The notes: generated by a model not told the origin, from the sequence alone. A stretch of DNA of 61,505 nucleotides from Candidatus Acidulodesulfobacterium ferriphilum (GCA_004195035.1 SGBD01000003.1:165981-227485), one strand, 5' to 3'; numbered from the stretch's first letter, positions 26,128 through 38,127 are shown. Numbers and translations: made by a program.

Positions 26128-26485
26128 ATTCAAGATTGATTAATCTTTTTATAAGTTTTGAAGCCTCATTATATTTAACATCAAAAGGTACATCTATAAT
26201 AATTAAATCTATTAATTTTAAAATTCCCTTTTTTAAATAAGTGTTTACCTTTTGTTTTATCATGAAATCCGATAAATTGTGTATTTTTTCTTCCCCGATA
26301 GAGGGCGACGGACCTAATTTTTCCTGCTCTTTATACAGCGAAAGAATATCTAAGAGCACCGACCTTAATGTATAAATCATAAAGGGATCCGTCTCCATAT
26401 TTACAAGAAGTTCCGGTAAAACCGAAACTATATTTTCTTCCGACAAATCCTTATTTAAAATATCCTTAATTTTATTTAATTCCAT
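26114..26485 (-). CDS. Uncharacterised small helical protein
   Basis: A 123-residue product that I do not recognise. It appears all-helical, is rich in Leu, Ile and Lys, and has no Cys and no membrane segment. It contains EELLVNMET-like helices early on (SVLPELLVNMETDPF) and ends with KLIKRLINLEFKEF. I chose the ATG at 26485; an upstream in-frame ATG at 26542 adds 19 hydrophobic residues without an SD and would overlap a likely promoter (tattatat on this strand). It is the only minus-strand gene in this half and overlaps the end of dxr tail to tail by 14 bases. Confidence 0.6.
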   Translation of the reverse strand: MELNKIKDILNKDLSEENIVSVLPELLVNMETDPFMIYTLRSVLLDILSLYKEQEKLGPSPSIGEEKIHNLSDFMIKQKVNTYLKKGILKLIDLIIIDVPFDVKYNEASKLIKRLINLEFKEF

Positions 26486-26606
26486 CGTAAAATTTTTTCC
26501 AATTTTAATATATTTGTTATATAATAGCACAGATAACAACATAATTTAAATACCTAAAATATCTGCAAATTAAATAAATATGCAATATATTACAGGGAGC
26601 GCTTTT

Positions 26607-27125
26607 ATGATAATATTGCCTTATTTAGGTAAGTATCCTAAGATTAACGAAACGGTTTATTTATGTGACAACACGGTCATTATAGGAGATGTCGAGATAG
26701 AAAATGGGTCAAGCGTATGGTTTGGGGCGGTTATAAGAGGGGATGTGAATTACATAAGAATCGGCAAAAATACCAATATTCAGGATAATAGCGTTCTTCA
26801 TGTGCAGCACGACACGGGTCCGCTTATAATAGGAAACGGCGTCACGGTGGGACACAATGCTAATCTCCACGGCTGCAAGATTGGAGATAACTGCCTTATC
26901 GGTATCGGGGCGATAGTTTTAACAGGCGCCCGTGTCGGGAAAAATTGCATAATCGCCGCAGGGGCGGTTGTAAAGGAAAATGCCGTTATTCAGGATGGCT
27001 CTTTAGTTGCAGGTGTTCCCGGGTCGGTAAAAAAAAGTCTTGGCGAAATCGAAATAAGCTCTATTAAGGAATCGGCAAATAATTATATAAAGTATGTTAA
27101 AAACTTTAGAAGGGGGGTAATTTAA
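26607..27125 (+). CDS. Gamma-class carbonic anhydrase-like hexapeptide-repeat protein
   Basis: A left-handed beta-helix protein of 172 residues built from hexapeptide turns (IGDVEIENGSSVWFGAVIRGDV, in part, through VGKNCIIAAGAVV). Candidate Zn/Fe ligands are His65 or His68, His83 and His88; the spacing of the last two (GHNANLHG) matches gamma carbonic anhydrases (YrdA/PaaY/Cam). I chose the ATG at 26607 because gggag lies eight bases upstream; the ATG at 26580 has no SD. It may hydrate CO2, but many family members have other or unknown roles. Confidence 0.85.
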   Translation: MIILPYLGKYPKINETVYLCDNTVIIGDVEIENGSSVWFGAVIRGDVNYIRIGKNTNIQDNSVLHVQHDTGPLIIGNGVTVGHNANLHGCKIGDNCLIGIGAIVLTGARVGKNCIIAAGAVVKENAVIQDGSLVAGVPGSVKKSLGEIEISSIKESANNYIKYVKNFRRGVI

Positions 27126-27194
27126 TTTGGAGGAGGGTAAGGCATTTTGTATATTCGTAAAACAGGGTTTGGAACGAGGGAAGGTAGGTAAGTA

Positions 27195-28118
27195 ATGCTT
27201 GCTTCTATTGATATCGGAACAAATACGATACGATGCCTGATTGTTTCTTCGGATAAAGATGTTTTAACCCCTGAATATGTGGATATGAAAATAATCAGAT
27301 TGGGTGAAAACTTTACAAAAGAGAGAATTATCACAGAGGCTTCTATTTTAAGATTAAAAGATGCTTTAAATTATTACGCCGAAAAGCTTAAAAGATTTGG
27401 AATTAAACCGGATAAAGTTGCTATTACAGGCACAAGCGTTTTGAGAGACGCTCCCAACAGCGCGGAAATATTAGAAAGTATTTATAAAGAATTTGGATTA
27501 AATATCCGTATTCTTAGCGGAGACAAAGAGGCGTCCGTGACGCTTGCGGGGATCGCTTCATGCTTTAAAGATTTAAAGGAATTTTATGCGCTGGATATCG
27601 GCGGCGGTTCCACGGAATATTCCTGTTTCAAAAGCGGGCAGCCTTTCTGGAAATATAGCTTGAATATGGGGGTTGTTCATTTAACGGAAGAAATAGTGAA
27701 ATCAGACCCTGTATCTGCCCATGATTTGTTAAAAATGGAAAAAGAGATAGATAATAGCCTTAATTCATTAAAACAAAAGATACTTAAAAGCGGTTATAAA
27801 TTTGAGCCTTTAAATTTGCTCGGAACAGCCGGAACAGCGACGACCCTTGCTATGGTCGATCTGGAATTAAAAGGTTATGACAGGCTTAAAGTGCACGGCT
27901 ATGTTTTAAAAAAAGAAAATGTCCTAAAGATTTACAAAAAATTTATAGAAAAAAAGGCATATGAAAGACTTAATATAACGGGAGTTGAAAGCGGAAGAGA
28001 GGACCTTGTTTTAGCAGGAACCGCTATAATGCTAAAAAGTATGGATTTTTTTGAAGCGGATAAGCTTACCGTTTCGGAATGCGGGTTATTGGAAGGGCTT
28101 ATAGCGGCGGATATATAA
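27195..28118 (+). CDS. Exopolyphosphatase / pppGpp phosphatase family protein (short)
   Basis: An ASKHA-fold phosphatase of 307 residues with ASIDIGTNTIRCLI, TGTSVLRDAPN, LSGDKEASVTLAG, ALDIGGGSTEY and LLGTAGTATTLAM. The short length corresponds to the N-terminal two domains only, as in Aquifex Ppx/GppA, so polyphosphate and pppGpp are both possible substrates. It starts behind gggaaggtagg and lies between the carbonic anhydrase and guaB. Confidence 0.88.
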   Translation: MLASIDIGTNTIRCLIVSSDKDVLTPEYVDMKIIRLGENFTKERIITEASILRLKDALNYYAEKLKRFGIKPDKVAITGTSVLRDAPNSAEILESIYKEFGLNIRILSGDKEASVTLAGIASCFKDLKEFYALDIGGGSTEYSCFKSGQPFWKYSLNMGVVHLTEEIVKSDPVSAHDLLKMEKEIDNSLNSLKQKILKSGYKFEPLNLLGTAGTATTLAMVDLELKGYDRLKVHGYVLKKENVLKIYKKFIEKKAYERLNITGVESGREDLVLAGTAIMLKSMDFFEADKLTVSECGLLEGLIAADI

Positions 28119-28173
28119 TAAATAAATTAAATCATTAAGGATGTTGAGCCGGCTGTATGCCCGGGATTATTAA

Positions 28174-29646
<1,473 letters not shown>

Positions 29647-29652
29647 TTTAAT

Positions 29653-31197
29653 ATGGAAAAAGTATTTTCTAAAATTCTAATAATCGATTTTGGGTCTCAA
29701 TATACCCAGCTTATCGCAAGAAAGATAAGGGAAAGCGAAGTATATTGCGAAATATATCCTTTTAATTCATCCTACAAAAAGATAAAGGATTTTAAGCCGG
29801 ATGCAATTATACTTTCCGGCGGCCCGTCATCCGTTTATGACGGCGGCGCCCCTTTTATAACAAAGGAAATATTTAATATCGATGTTCCTTTTTTGGGGAT
29901 TTGCTATGGTATGCAAATTATGGCGTATCTCCTTTCAGGGGAGGTTAAGCCCGCAAAAAATAGAGAATATGGACATTCAAAACTCGCTATAATAAAAGAA
30001 AGCAAGCTATTTAAGGGGTGTGAAAAATCAAGCCTTGTATGGATGAGCCACGGGGATATTATCGTAAAAACTCCGCCGGACTTTGTTGTAACCTCTCAAA
30101 CCGAAAATTGTTCCGTTGCTTCATTCGAAAACAGCGAGAGAAAACTTTACGGACTTCAGTTTCATCCCGAGGTTGCGCATACCGCTTGCGGACGGAAAAT
30201 ATTAAATAATTTTCTATTTAATATCGCAAAAGTTAAAAAAACATGGAAGCTCGAAGATTTTATAGAGAATAAAGTGAGGGAGATTAAGAATCTTGCAGAC
30301 GGTAAAAAAGCTATATGCGCCCTTTCGGGAGGAGTTGATTCCACCGTTGCCGCCGTTCTCGCAAATAAAGCCATAGGGGATAAACTCAGGTGTATATTTG
30401 TTGACAACGGTCTTTTAAGAGAAAACGAGGGAAAAGCCGTTATAAAGTTTTATAAAGAAAATTTAAAATTAAATGTAAAACTTGTAAATGCATCTAATTT
30501 ATTCCTAAAAGCATTAAAAGGGGTTAAAGATCCTGAAAAGAAAAGAAAAATTATCGGAAAACTTTTTATAGAGATATTCGAAAAAGAGGCTAAAAAAATA
30601 GCGGATGCGGGTTTTCTTGTGCAGGGGACGCTGTATCCCGATGTTATCGAATCCGTCAGGGTATTCGGCGCTTCAAGCATTATTAAAAGTCATCATAATG
30701 TCGGCGGCCTTCCAAAAAAATTAAATTTAAAATTAATCGAGCCGCTAAGGGAATTATTTAAAGACGAGGTTCGCATAATAGGAAAGAATCTAAGAATTCC
30801 CGCGGAAATCATTAGCAGGCAGCCGTTTCCCGGTCCGGGACTTGCCATAAGGATAATCGGGGATGTCGATAAAAATAAACTTAACACATTAAGGCAAGCC
30901 GATGCCATTGTCACGGAAGAGATAAAAAAATCTGGATTAGAAGGTAAGGTTTGGCAGTCTTTCCCTGTGTTAATTCCGGTTAAAACAGTCGGCGTTATGG
31001 GGGACAAAAGAAGCTATGAATCCCTTATAGCGCTTCGGGCGGTGAGTTCGTCGGACGGTATGACGGCAGATTTTGTGAAATTGGATTACGATATTCTAAG
31101 GACGATTTCGGCGCGGATAATTTCTGAAGTAGAGGGAATAAACAGGGTGGTTTATGATATTACATCAAAACCGCCTTCGACAATAGAGTGGGAGTAA
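29653..31197 (+). CDS. guaA: GMP synthase (glutamine-hydrolysing)
   Basis: Converts XMP to GMP with glutamine and ATP. The 514-residue protein has an N-terminal class I glutaminase with Cys84 in LGICYGMQ and the His of FHPEVAHT, an ATP-pyrophosphatase domain with SGGVDST from residue 225, and the C-terminal dimerisation domain with [13 protein letters not shown] and the ending KPPSTIEWE. It lies six bases after guaB and seven before dnaE, in a tight operon. Confidence 0.97.
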   Translation: MEKVFSKILIIDFGSQYTQLIARKIRESEVYCEIYPFNSSYKKIKDFKPDAIILSGGPSSVYDGGAPFITKEIFNIDVPFLGICYGMQIMAYLLSGEVKPAKNREYGHSKLAIIKESKLFKGCEKSSLVWMSHGDIIVKTPPDFVVTSQTENCSVASFENSERKLYGLQFHPEVAHTACGRKILNNFLFNIAKVKKTWKLEDFIENKVREIKNLADGKKAICALSGGVDSTVAAVLANKAIGDKLRCIFVDNGLLRENEGKAVIKFYKENLKLNVKLVNASNLFLKALKGVKDPEKKRKIIGKLFIEIFEKEAKKIADAGFLVQGTLYPDVIESVRVFGASSIIKSHHNVGGLPKKLNLKLIEPLRELFKDEVRIIGKNLRIPAEIISRQPFPGPGLAIRIIGDVDKNKLNTLRQADAIVTEEIKKSGLEGKVWQSFPVLIPVKTVGVMGDKRSYESLIALRAVSSSDGMTADFVKLDYDILRTISARIISEVEGINRVVYDITSKPPSTIEWE

Positions 31198-31204
31198 TAA
31201 TTTT

Positions 31205-34200
31205 ATGGATAAATTCGTTCATCTCCATTTGCATTCGCATTACAGCCTTTTAGACGGCGCTATTAAAATCGACGATATTATAAGCAAGGCCATAGAGTTT
31301 AATATGTCCGCCGCGGCAATTACCGACCACGGGAATATGTTCGGCGCTATCGAGTTTTATGAAAAGGCATTAAAAAAATCCGTTAAACCCTTGATCGGAT
31401 GCGAAATGTATGTTTCAAGATCGGATATGACGCTTAAAAATTCAAATGAAAAATTATATTATCATTTAATTTTACTTGCCAAAAATGAAGAAGGGTATCA
31501 AAATCTTTCGAGGCTTATATCAAAATCTTATACCGACGGCTTTTATTATAAACCGAGAATAGATAAAAATATTTTAAAAGAAAACCATAGCGGCTTAATT
31601 GCGTTATCCGCCTGTTTAAAGGGGGAAATACCTTATAATTTAATTCAAGGCAAAATGGATTTGGCAGAAAAGAACCTTCAATATTATTTGGATCTGTTTG
31701 GTGATGATTTTTATTTAGAAATGCAGATGCAGGGTATAGAAGAACAAAAAAGGGCAAATGCAGGAATAGTCGAATTATCCAAAAAATATGGCGTTCCGCT
31801 TGTGGCTACCAATGACTGCCATTATCTTTTGAAAGACGATTACGAAGCCCACGATGTTCTTTTATGTATTCAAACCGGAAAAACGGTAGAAGACAAAGAC
31901 AGGATGAGATTTTCTACAAAGGATTTATATTTTAAATCACAGGAAGAAATGATAGATATATTTAGCGAGTATCCTGCCGAAGCCATTTCTAACACAAAAA
32001 TAATAGAAAGCAAATGCAATTTTTCTTTTAAACTTAAAGAAGGACATCATTTTCCGCAGTTTATAATCAAAGCAAACAATGATGACGCGCTTAAGCCCTG
32101 CATATCTATACTTGATTTTTTTGAAAAAAAAGTAAAAGAAGGATTTCATGAAAGATTTATAAAGAATCCAACCGCAATGGCAAAAGAATCATACTTAAAC
32201 AATGCGGAAGCCTATGAAAAAAGATTAGATATGGAGATAGAAGTTATTAAAAAATCTAATTTTGCAGGATATTTCTTAATAGTTTCCGATTTTATCAGGT
32301 ATGCAAAGGATAACGATATTCCCGTTGGACCTGGAAGGGGTTCCGCCGCAGGGAGCCTTGCGGCATATTGTCTAAAAATTACGGACATAGATCCGATTCA
32401 ATATGATTTAATGTTTGAAAGATTTCTTAATCCCGAACGAATCAGTATGCCCGATATAGATTCCGATTTTTGTATAAACGGGAGGGATGAAGTAATCAAA
32501 TATGTTTCCAGAAAATATGGAGAGGAAAATGTCTCCCAAATAATTACATTTGGAACAATGCAGGCAAAAGCCGCCATAAGAGATACAGGGAGAGCGCTTA
32601 ATATGCCTTATGCCGAGGTCGATAAAATAGCCAAGCTTGTTCCGAACACGCTTGGCATTACACTCGAAGAGGCTGTCAAAGAAGAGCCGAAACTTCAAAA
32701 TTTAATAAATACCGATTTTAAAGTTAAAAAATTAATAGAGATAGCCAGAAGGCTTGAGGGGCTGGCAAGGCACGCCAGCACCCACGCCGCCGGCGTTGTA
32801 ATATCCAATAAACCTATTCTTAATTTTATGCCTTTATATAAGGGTTCAAAGGAAACCGATGTTATAACGACTCAATATACGGGGCAAGATTTGGAAAAAT
32901 TGGGATTTATCAAATTTGATTTTTTGGGTTTAAAAACTCTTACGGTAATGAATGAGGCTATTAAGCTTATAAACGGTAAAAAAACAGGGCAGTCCAATAA
33001 ACATGAAGGCATGGAACATCCCGCCCCGCTTGCGTCCCCTGCCCCAATCAGGGAGGAGAACGATTTTAACATATATAATATAGATCTAAACGATCAAAAA
33101 ACATATAAACTTTTATCTTCGGGAGACACCACTGGGGTATTTCAGCTTGAAAGTTCCGGCATGAAAGAGTTGATTAAAAAATTAGCCCCCGAATCGTTTG
33201 AGGATTTAATCCCTCTTGTTGCTTTATACAGGCCAGGGCCGCTCGGGAGCGGGATGGTTGACGATTTTATCAATGCAAAGCACGGAAGGGTTAAAATACG
33301 CTATATCCATCCTTTATTAAAGGATATACTGAGCGATACTTACGGCGTGATACTCTATCAGGAGCAAATAATGAGAATAGCGACATCCCTTGCCGGATTT
33401 TCTATGGGAGAGGCGGATGTCCTAAGAAAGGGCGTCGGCAAGAAACAGGCCGAACTTATAAGCCAGATGAAAGACAAATTTATTAGCGGGTGTGAAAATA
33501 AGGGAATAGATAAAAACAAAGCGGAAAAGATTTTTTCGTTAATTACGAAGTTCGGCGAATACGGCTTTAATAAATCACATTCGACGGCTTACGCATATAT
33601 CGCATATATGACTGCCTATTTGAAGGCAAATTATAAAGAGCATTTTACGGCAGCCCTTTTATCGAGCGAAATGTCCAATACCGATAAACTGGCAAAGATA
33701 ATCAATGAAGCAAAATCAGGTTTCTATAGCTGTGATATATTACCTCCTTCGGTTAACTATTCGATGGAAAGATTTACGATCGTCAGCAGCAACGGTAACG
33801 GGCTTGCAATCAGGGTAGGACTGGGAGCCGTTAAAAATGTCGGCAAGTCCGCGATTGAATCCGTTTTGCAAATACGGCAAGAGGGTTTATTTAAAGACCT
33901 GCTCGATTTTTGTTCAAGGGTCGATACAAGAAAGGTGAACAAGAGAACGATAGAAAACTTAATAAAAAGCGGAGCTCTCGATATAAGCGGGGAATCCCGA
34001 AAATGGATGCTGAACAATCTCGAAAGCGTGATGGGAGAGGCTAATTTTCTGAGGGAAAAAAGAAACTCCGATCAGTTTGAACTCCCTCTTTTTTCGGGAG
34101 AAAATGTTGAAAATGGAGATGGGGACGGAGGCGCGGTTTTTAAGACGGAGGATAAGAAAGATGATAAAAAATCGGTGCTTGCTTATGAGAAAGAATCTTT

Positions 34201-35023
34201 AGGATTTTATCTTTCAGGACATCCTTTAGACGGATATGAGGAAAAAATTAAACTTATCGGCGAAGGTTCGGTTGCGGAGATTGTAAACAAATATTTAAGT
34301 TCGGGGGGGAAAACAAAAGATGAGGCATATGCAATCTGCGGGGTTATAAATCAGTTAAAGATTCACAAAACTAAAAATAATGAAAAAATGGCTTCATTTG
34401 TATTAAATGATAAAAATTTGAATGTTCAGGTTGTATTTTTCCCCAAAAATTACTTAAAATACGAAGACATTTTTGATACAAACGAACCGGTGGTTTTGAC
34501 GGGAAGGATTGATTTCTCTGGATTAACGGCAAATAACAGCAACGAGAGAAACGGGATTGCCGCAGGGGTTTGGCTAAAGGACGATATAGACGGCAATTTT
34601 GACGAAGAAAATTATAAAGGCGCCGAAGGCCGGCGGACATCAAATGATAAAATAGACAATATAAGCGACGGGGATATAGAACTTAACATCAAAATTATCG
34701 GAGAAAAGATTGAGTTTTTGGATAGCTATAAAATTAAACAAAAGAACAATATCGATATACCAGTGGTAAAAACTAACGGGACGCAAGTCCAGCCATGCCC
34801 GCCGATATGCGTTATCGAAATAACCGAAAAAGAAATCCCGCATGATAACGATGCATTAAGGAATTTTTTGGCTGAGTTAAAAGATATGCTATATAATTCA
34901 AAAGGGAATAATAAGGTAATTTTGAAGGCGATGGGTTATGAGATTATTTTAAACGGTAATATTTCGGTCGATAAGGAATTGCTTAAATCTAAACCGTTAT
35001 GCAGGTATTTGAATATTGCATAG
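31205..35023 (+). CDS. dnaE: DNA polymerase III alpha subunit (DnaE1 type)
   Basis: The replicative polymerase. The 1272-residue protein has an N-terminal PHP domain (HLHSHYSLLDGA), the C-family palm with catalytic Asp417, Asp419 and Asp421 in PDIDSD, GPGRGSAAGS, helix-hairpin-helix motifs, and a C-terminal OB domain (AICGVINQLKIH). It is longer than the usual 1160 residues because of low-complexity inserts, clearest at about 592-625 (Gly/Lys/Pro/Ala-rich) and in the C-terminal domain around 1100-1160. It follows guaA and precedes accA, an order seen in deltaproteobacteria. Confidence 0.97.
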   Translation: MDKFVHLHLHSHYSLLDGAIKIDDIISKAIEFNMSAAAITDHGNMFGAIEFYEKALKKSVKPLIGCEMYVSRSDMTLKNSNEKLYYHLILLAKNEEGYQNLSRLISKSYTDGFYYKPRIDKNILKENHSGLIALSACLKGEIPYNLIQGKMDLAEKNLQYYLDLFGDDFYLEMQMQGIEEQKRANAGIVELSKKYGVPLVATNDCHYLLKDDYEAHDVLLCIQTGKTVEDKDRMRFSTKDLYFKSQEEMIDIFSEYPAEAISNTKIIESKCNFSFKLKEGHHFPQFIIKANNDDALKPCISILDFFEKKVKEGFHERFIKNPTAMAKESYLNNAEAYEKRLDMEIEVIKKSNFAGYFLIVSDFIRYAKDNDIPVGPGRGSAAGSLAAYCLKITDIDPIQYDLMFERFLNPERISMPDIDSDFCINGRDEVIKYVSRKYGEENVSQIITFGTMQAKAAIRDTGRALNMPYAEVDKIAKLVPNTLGITLEEAVKEEPKLQNLINTDFKVKKLIEIARRLEGLARHASTHAAGVVISNKPILNFMPLYKGSKETDVITTQYTGQDLEKLGFIKFDFLGLKTLTVMNEAIKLINGKKTGQSNKHEGMEHPAPLASPAPIREENDFNIYNIDLNDQKTYKLLSSGDTTGVFQLESSGMKELIKKLAPESFEDLIPLVALYRPGPLGSGMVDDFINAKHGRVKIRYIHPLLKDILSDTYGVILYQEQIMRIATSLAGFSMGEADVLRKGVGKKQAELISQMKDKFISGCENKGIDKNKAEKIFSLITKFGEYGFNKSHSTAYAYIAYMTAYLKANYKEHFTAALLSSEMSNTDKLAKIINEAKSGFYSCDILPPSVNYSMERFTIVSSNGNGLAIRVGLGAVKNVGKSAIESVLQIRQEGLFKDLLDFCSRVDTRKVNKRTIENLIKSGALDISGESRKWMLNNLESVMGEANFLREKRNSDQFELPLFSGENVENGDGDGGAVFKTEDKKDDKKSVLAYEKESLGFYLSGHPLDGYEEKIKLIGEGSVAEIVNKYLSSGGKTKDEAYAICGVINQLKIHKTKNNEKMASFVLNDKNLNVQVVFFPKNYLKYEDIFDTNEPVVLTGRIDFSGLTANNSNERNGIAAGVWLKDDIDGNFDEENYKGAEGRRTSNDKIDNISDGDIELNIKIIGEKIEFLDSYKIKQKNNIDIPVVKTNGTQVQPCPPICVIEITEKEIPHDNDALRNFLAELKDMLYNSKGNNKVILKAMGYEIILNGNISVDKELLKSKPLCRYLNIA

Positions 35024-35090
35024 CTAAAATAAATAATAAATCTAAAATAAAATATTAATATTTTATTTTTATAACAAACGGAATTCATTT

Positions 35091-36053
35091 ATGGCATTAC
35101 AGTATCTTGATTTTGAGAAGCCGATAATCGAATTAGATCAAAAAATAGAAGAGCTCAAGACCTTTAATCTTAGCGGCATTACAAATGTTGACGATGAGAT
35201 AAAAAATCTTGAATCCAAGCGGGATAAACTTATTAAAGATATATTTAAAAATATCGGCAACTGGCAGATAACCCAGCTATCTAGACACCCTTTAAGGCCG
35301 TACACCCTTGATTACATTGAGCTGATAACGGAAAATTTTACAGAGCTTCACGGCGACAGGCTTTTTATGGATGATAAAGCAGTCGTAGGCGGCTTCTGTT
35401 TTATTAAAAGCAATAATAACGGCGGTTACAGGCAAAGAGTATTGATAGTAGGACATCAAAAGGGGCGCAATACCAAGGACAAGATGTGCAGAAATTTTGG
35501 CATGCCTCATCCCGAAGGTTACAGGAAAGCGCAAAGACTCTTTAGATTGGCCGAAAAATATTCTATTCCGATTATAACCTTAATAGATACCCCGGGGGCT
35601 TACCCCGGACTTGGAGCCGAGGAAAGAGGGCAATCGGAAGCCATCGCAAAAACAATTTATACTTTGTTAAATGTCAAAGTGCCTGTTTTATCCATTATCA
35701 TAGGCGAGGGCGGAAGCGGCGGAGCGCTTGCTTTTGGAGTCGGCAACAAGGTGTTGATGCTTGAATATTCGGTTTATTCGGTAATATCTCCCGAAGGATG
35801 CGCCTCGATATTATATAAAGATGTTTCTAAAACCGAGGAGGCATCCAATTCGCTAAAACTTACCGCAAAAGATCTTCACGGCCTAAAGGTTATTGACGGC
35901 ATTATTCCTGAACCGCTTGGCGGGGCGCATAAAAATAAGATATTAGCTTCCAATAATATAAGAAAGGCTATTATTGAAAACCTTGATCACCTTAAAAAAT
36001 ATGACGGTGAAACCCTGAGAAACGACAGGATACGGAAATTCACGGAATATTAA
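35091..36053 (+). CDS. accA: Acetyl-CoA carboxylase carboxyltransferase subunit alpha
   Basis: With AccD it transfers CO2 from carboxybiotin to acetyl-CoA for fatty acid synthesis. The 320-residue length is standard. Motifs include TRHPLRPY-like SRHPLRPYTLDYIE, the acyl-CoA pocket DTPGAYPGLGAEERGQSEAI (as DTPGAYPG and AEERGQ), GEGGSGGALA, and EYSVYSVISPEGCASIL. It follows dnaE by 67 bases. Confidence 0.96.
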   Translation: MALQYLDFEKPIIELDQKIEELKTFNLSGITNVDDEIKNLESKRDKLIKDIFKNIGNWQITQLSRHPLRPYTLDYIELITENFTELHGDRLFMDDKAVVGGFCFIKSNNNGGYRQRVLIVGHQKGRNTKDKMCRNFGMPHPEGYRKAQRLFRLAEKYSIPIITLIDTPGAYPGLGAEERGQSEAIAKTIYTLLNVKVPVLSIIIGEGGSGGALAFGVGNKVLMLEYSVYSVISPEGCASILYKDVSKTEEASNSLKLTAKDLHGLKVIDGIIPEPLGGAHKNKILASNNIRKAIIENLDHLKKYDGETLRNDRIRKFTEY

Positions 36054-36088
36054 TATTTCAAATTAGGTATTTAGGGACTAAATATTAA

Positions 36089-36117
36089 TTGAAAAACGGT
36101 TAAATGTATGATATAAA
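36089..36117 (+). promoter_or_regulatory. Sigma70-like promoter of the HD-GYP gene
   Basis: TTGAAA (36089-36094), 17 bases, TATAAA (36112-36117), about 97 bases before the ATG. A small hairpin tatttag/ctaaata (36068-36084) just upstream may end the accA transcript. The sequence tgaaaaacggttaaat here resembles tgaaaaaccgttaaat at 55230 before the histidine kinase gene. Confidence 0.5.
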
Positions 36118-36213
36118 CTTGTACTGTACTAATTATTATAAAATAAGCAAACATAAAATTATAGATTTAATATAATTTAAATGGAACATTAGAAAAATTC
36201 AATTTATTTAACG

Positions 36214-37992
36214 ATGGTAGAATATCCGGATATTGCCTATTTTATTTCAAAAGACCTTATTTCTAAAAGTTCGATTGAGGAGATTTATGAAAAAATAGCC
36301 ATTACAGCTGACACCTTTATAAAGTGCAATCTTGTTACCATATTTATGCTCAGCGAGGAGACCGAAACCATAAAATGCATTAAATTTTATCGGGATGGCA
36401 AATTTATACAAAAGGATTTTGAAATAATGCTTGGAGAAGGAATTATAGGTTCCGTCGTGGAAAACGGAGAACCCTTAATAAGCAAAGACCTCAAGTTCGA
36501 CTTATCGGATATATATTATGAATTGGAAAAGCAGTTTTCGGGAATGGCTTCTGTTTTAAGCGTACCTATATATGCAGGCTCATTGGTTTTAGGCGCTCTA
36601 AATGTATATACAGAAACCCCGTACGAATTTACCGAAGAAGAGATTGAAATAGCCAAATTTATAGCCTTAATGGGCGGGGTTTTTATATACAGTCTCACCT
36701 TATACGAAAATGCGAATTTCTTATACTTAAGGCAAAAAGAGGAAAGCAGGAAGGTGGAAAATCTGCTTGAGGTTTCGAGGCTTGTTTCCTCATCTTTAGA
36801 CCTTGCCAGCGTTCTCGACCATTCCGTTAAAAGCCTGATGAACTTCACCAACACAAGTATGTCTCTGGTCTATTTTAAGGATGAAGCGCAAATCTTGCCC
36901 TGTTATGAATTTTTTAACTGCAATATGAAGGGATGTTCAATTTACGGCGGCTCCATAAATTGTTATACCCTTGCCAATTTCGAATGTCCATTTGTAAAAT
37001 GTCCGCCTGAAAGCAAAATATTGCAGAAATGCGTTGAGTGTCCTTATTTACTTGATATAGCCCTTAAATTATTCAAAAGTTACGGAATAGAAGAACATCA
37101 AAGCATTTCGACCTCTTTTAAATTAAAAGAATATTCCTGCTCAAAAAGTTTAAACACGGGCTACCCCGCCATAGTTCATTATAAGCAGGGCAAAGATAAC
37201 CTGTGCGACTGTATATTTAAAAATATTCATAAACAGACATTTCTTGCGATACCTGTCAGAACGGATAAAGATTTCCTGGGGATAATATTTCTTTTTGACT
37301 ATAAAGAGATTAATTATTCCGTTGAAACCGTGGATTTTATATCCAGCCTTGCAGACATAATCTCGGTTGCGATTTCGAATGCGCAGATGGTGGATTATAT
37401 CGAAGAAACCCATTTTGGCGCTATAAACTCGATATCCGAAGCCATTGAGGCGAGAGACGCATACACAAGAACGCATGGCGACAGATTGATTAATTACGGA
37501 ATAGAGGTTGCCAGAGAGCTTAATTTAGGCGAAAACGAGATTAAAAATATAAGATATGCGGCAGCGCTTCACGATGTCGGCAAGATAGGAATAAAAGACT
37601 CAATATTAAATAAACAGGGAAAGCTAACCGATGAGGAATACGCAGAAATGAAAAAACATCCGGAGATAGGCTATAATATGCTAAAAAAGATAAAATTTTT
37701 AACCCCTATCGCAAACGAGATATTGCACCATCAAGAAAGATATGACGGCAACGGCTATCCCGATAAACTAAAAGGCGAAGATATACCGATTATTTCAAGA
37801 ATAATTGCCGTTATCGACACATTTGACGCTATGACTACCGATAGGCCTTATCGAAAAGCTCTTCCTCTTCAGACTGCGTTAGATGAGCTGAAAAAAAATT
37901 CAGGAACTCAATTTGATCCAAAAGTGGTAAATGCTTTTCTGAAAGTCGTCAATCAAGATTTAAACCTCAAAATTGCCGATAGAAATTTATAA
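36214..37992 (+). CDS. GAF/Cys-rich/HD-GYP signalling phosphodiesterase
   Basis: A 592-residue cytoplasmic sensor. Order: a GAF domain (about residues 15-165), a linker helix, a second sensor region interrupted by a Cys-rich module (residues 230-276, eight Cys starting with CYEFFNC, then further Cys at 308, 329 and 332), and an HD-GYP domain (about 400-585). The HD-GYP domain has HDVGKIG at 453, LHHQERYDGNGYP ending near 515, and IAVIDTFDAM. HD-GYP domains hydrolyse cyclic di-GMP, and all catalytic motifs are intact. The Cys module resembles the two-CW type found in other signalling proteins and could bind metal or sense redox; this is inference. The last codons lie in the left arm of a repeat element. 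Confidence 0.88.
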   Translation: MVEYPDIAYFISKDLISKSSIEEIYEKIAITADTFIKCNLVTIFMLSEETETIKCIKFYRDGKFIQKDFEIMLGEGIIGSVVENGEPLISKDLKFDLSDIYYELEKQFSGMASVLSVPIYAGSLVLGALNVYTETPYEFTEEEIEIAKFIALMGGVFIYSLTLYENANFLYLRQKEESRKVENLLEVSRLVSSSLDLASVLDHSVKSLMNFTNTSMSLVYFKDEAQILPCYEFFNCNMKGCSIYGGSINCYTLANFECPFVKCPPESKILQKCVECPYLLDIALKLFKSYGIEEHQSISTSFKLKEYSCSKSLNTGYPAIVHYKQGKDNLCDCIFKNIHKQTFLAIPVRTDKDFLGIIFLFDYKEINYSVETVDFISSLADIISVAISNAQMVDYIEETHFGAINSISEAIEARDAYTRTHGDRLINYGIEVARELNLGENEIKNIRYAAALHDVGKIGIKDSILNKQGKLTDEEYAEMKKHPEIGYNMLKKIKFLTPIANEILHHQERYDGNGYPDKLKGEDIPIISRIIAVIDTFDAMTTDRPYRKALPLQTALDELKKNSGTQFDPKVVNAFLKVVNQDLNLKIADRNL

Positions 37993-38127
37993 ACTGGATT
38001 CCTGCTTTCGCAGGAATGACACCCCAAGGGTGAATTAGTAAATTCTTATTAAGTCATTCCCGCGAAGGCGGGAATCCAGAGTTATCAAGGCCTTACAGTA
38101 TTTTAATAATTTCTATCGGCAATTTTG
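37968..38127 (+). repeat. Nested inverted-repeat element, copy A (MITE-like, about 160 bp)
   Basis: Outer arms: caaaattgccgatagaaatt (37968-37987) and its exact reverse complement at 38108-38127. Inside is an 86-bp core (37994-38079) with 27-base inverted ends (24 of 27 matching) beginning ctggattcc and ending ggaatccag, around a 32-base spacer. The left outer arm supplies the last codons (IADRN) of the HD-GYP gene, whose stop at 37990-37992 lies between arm and core. Copy B at 39757-39932 has the same architecture and similar arms. No transposase is encoded. Confidence 0.8.
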
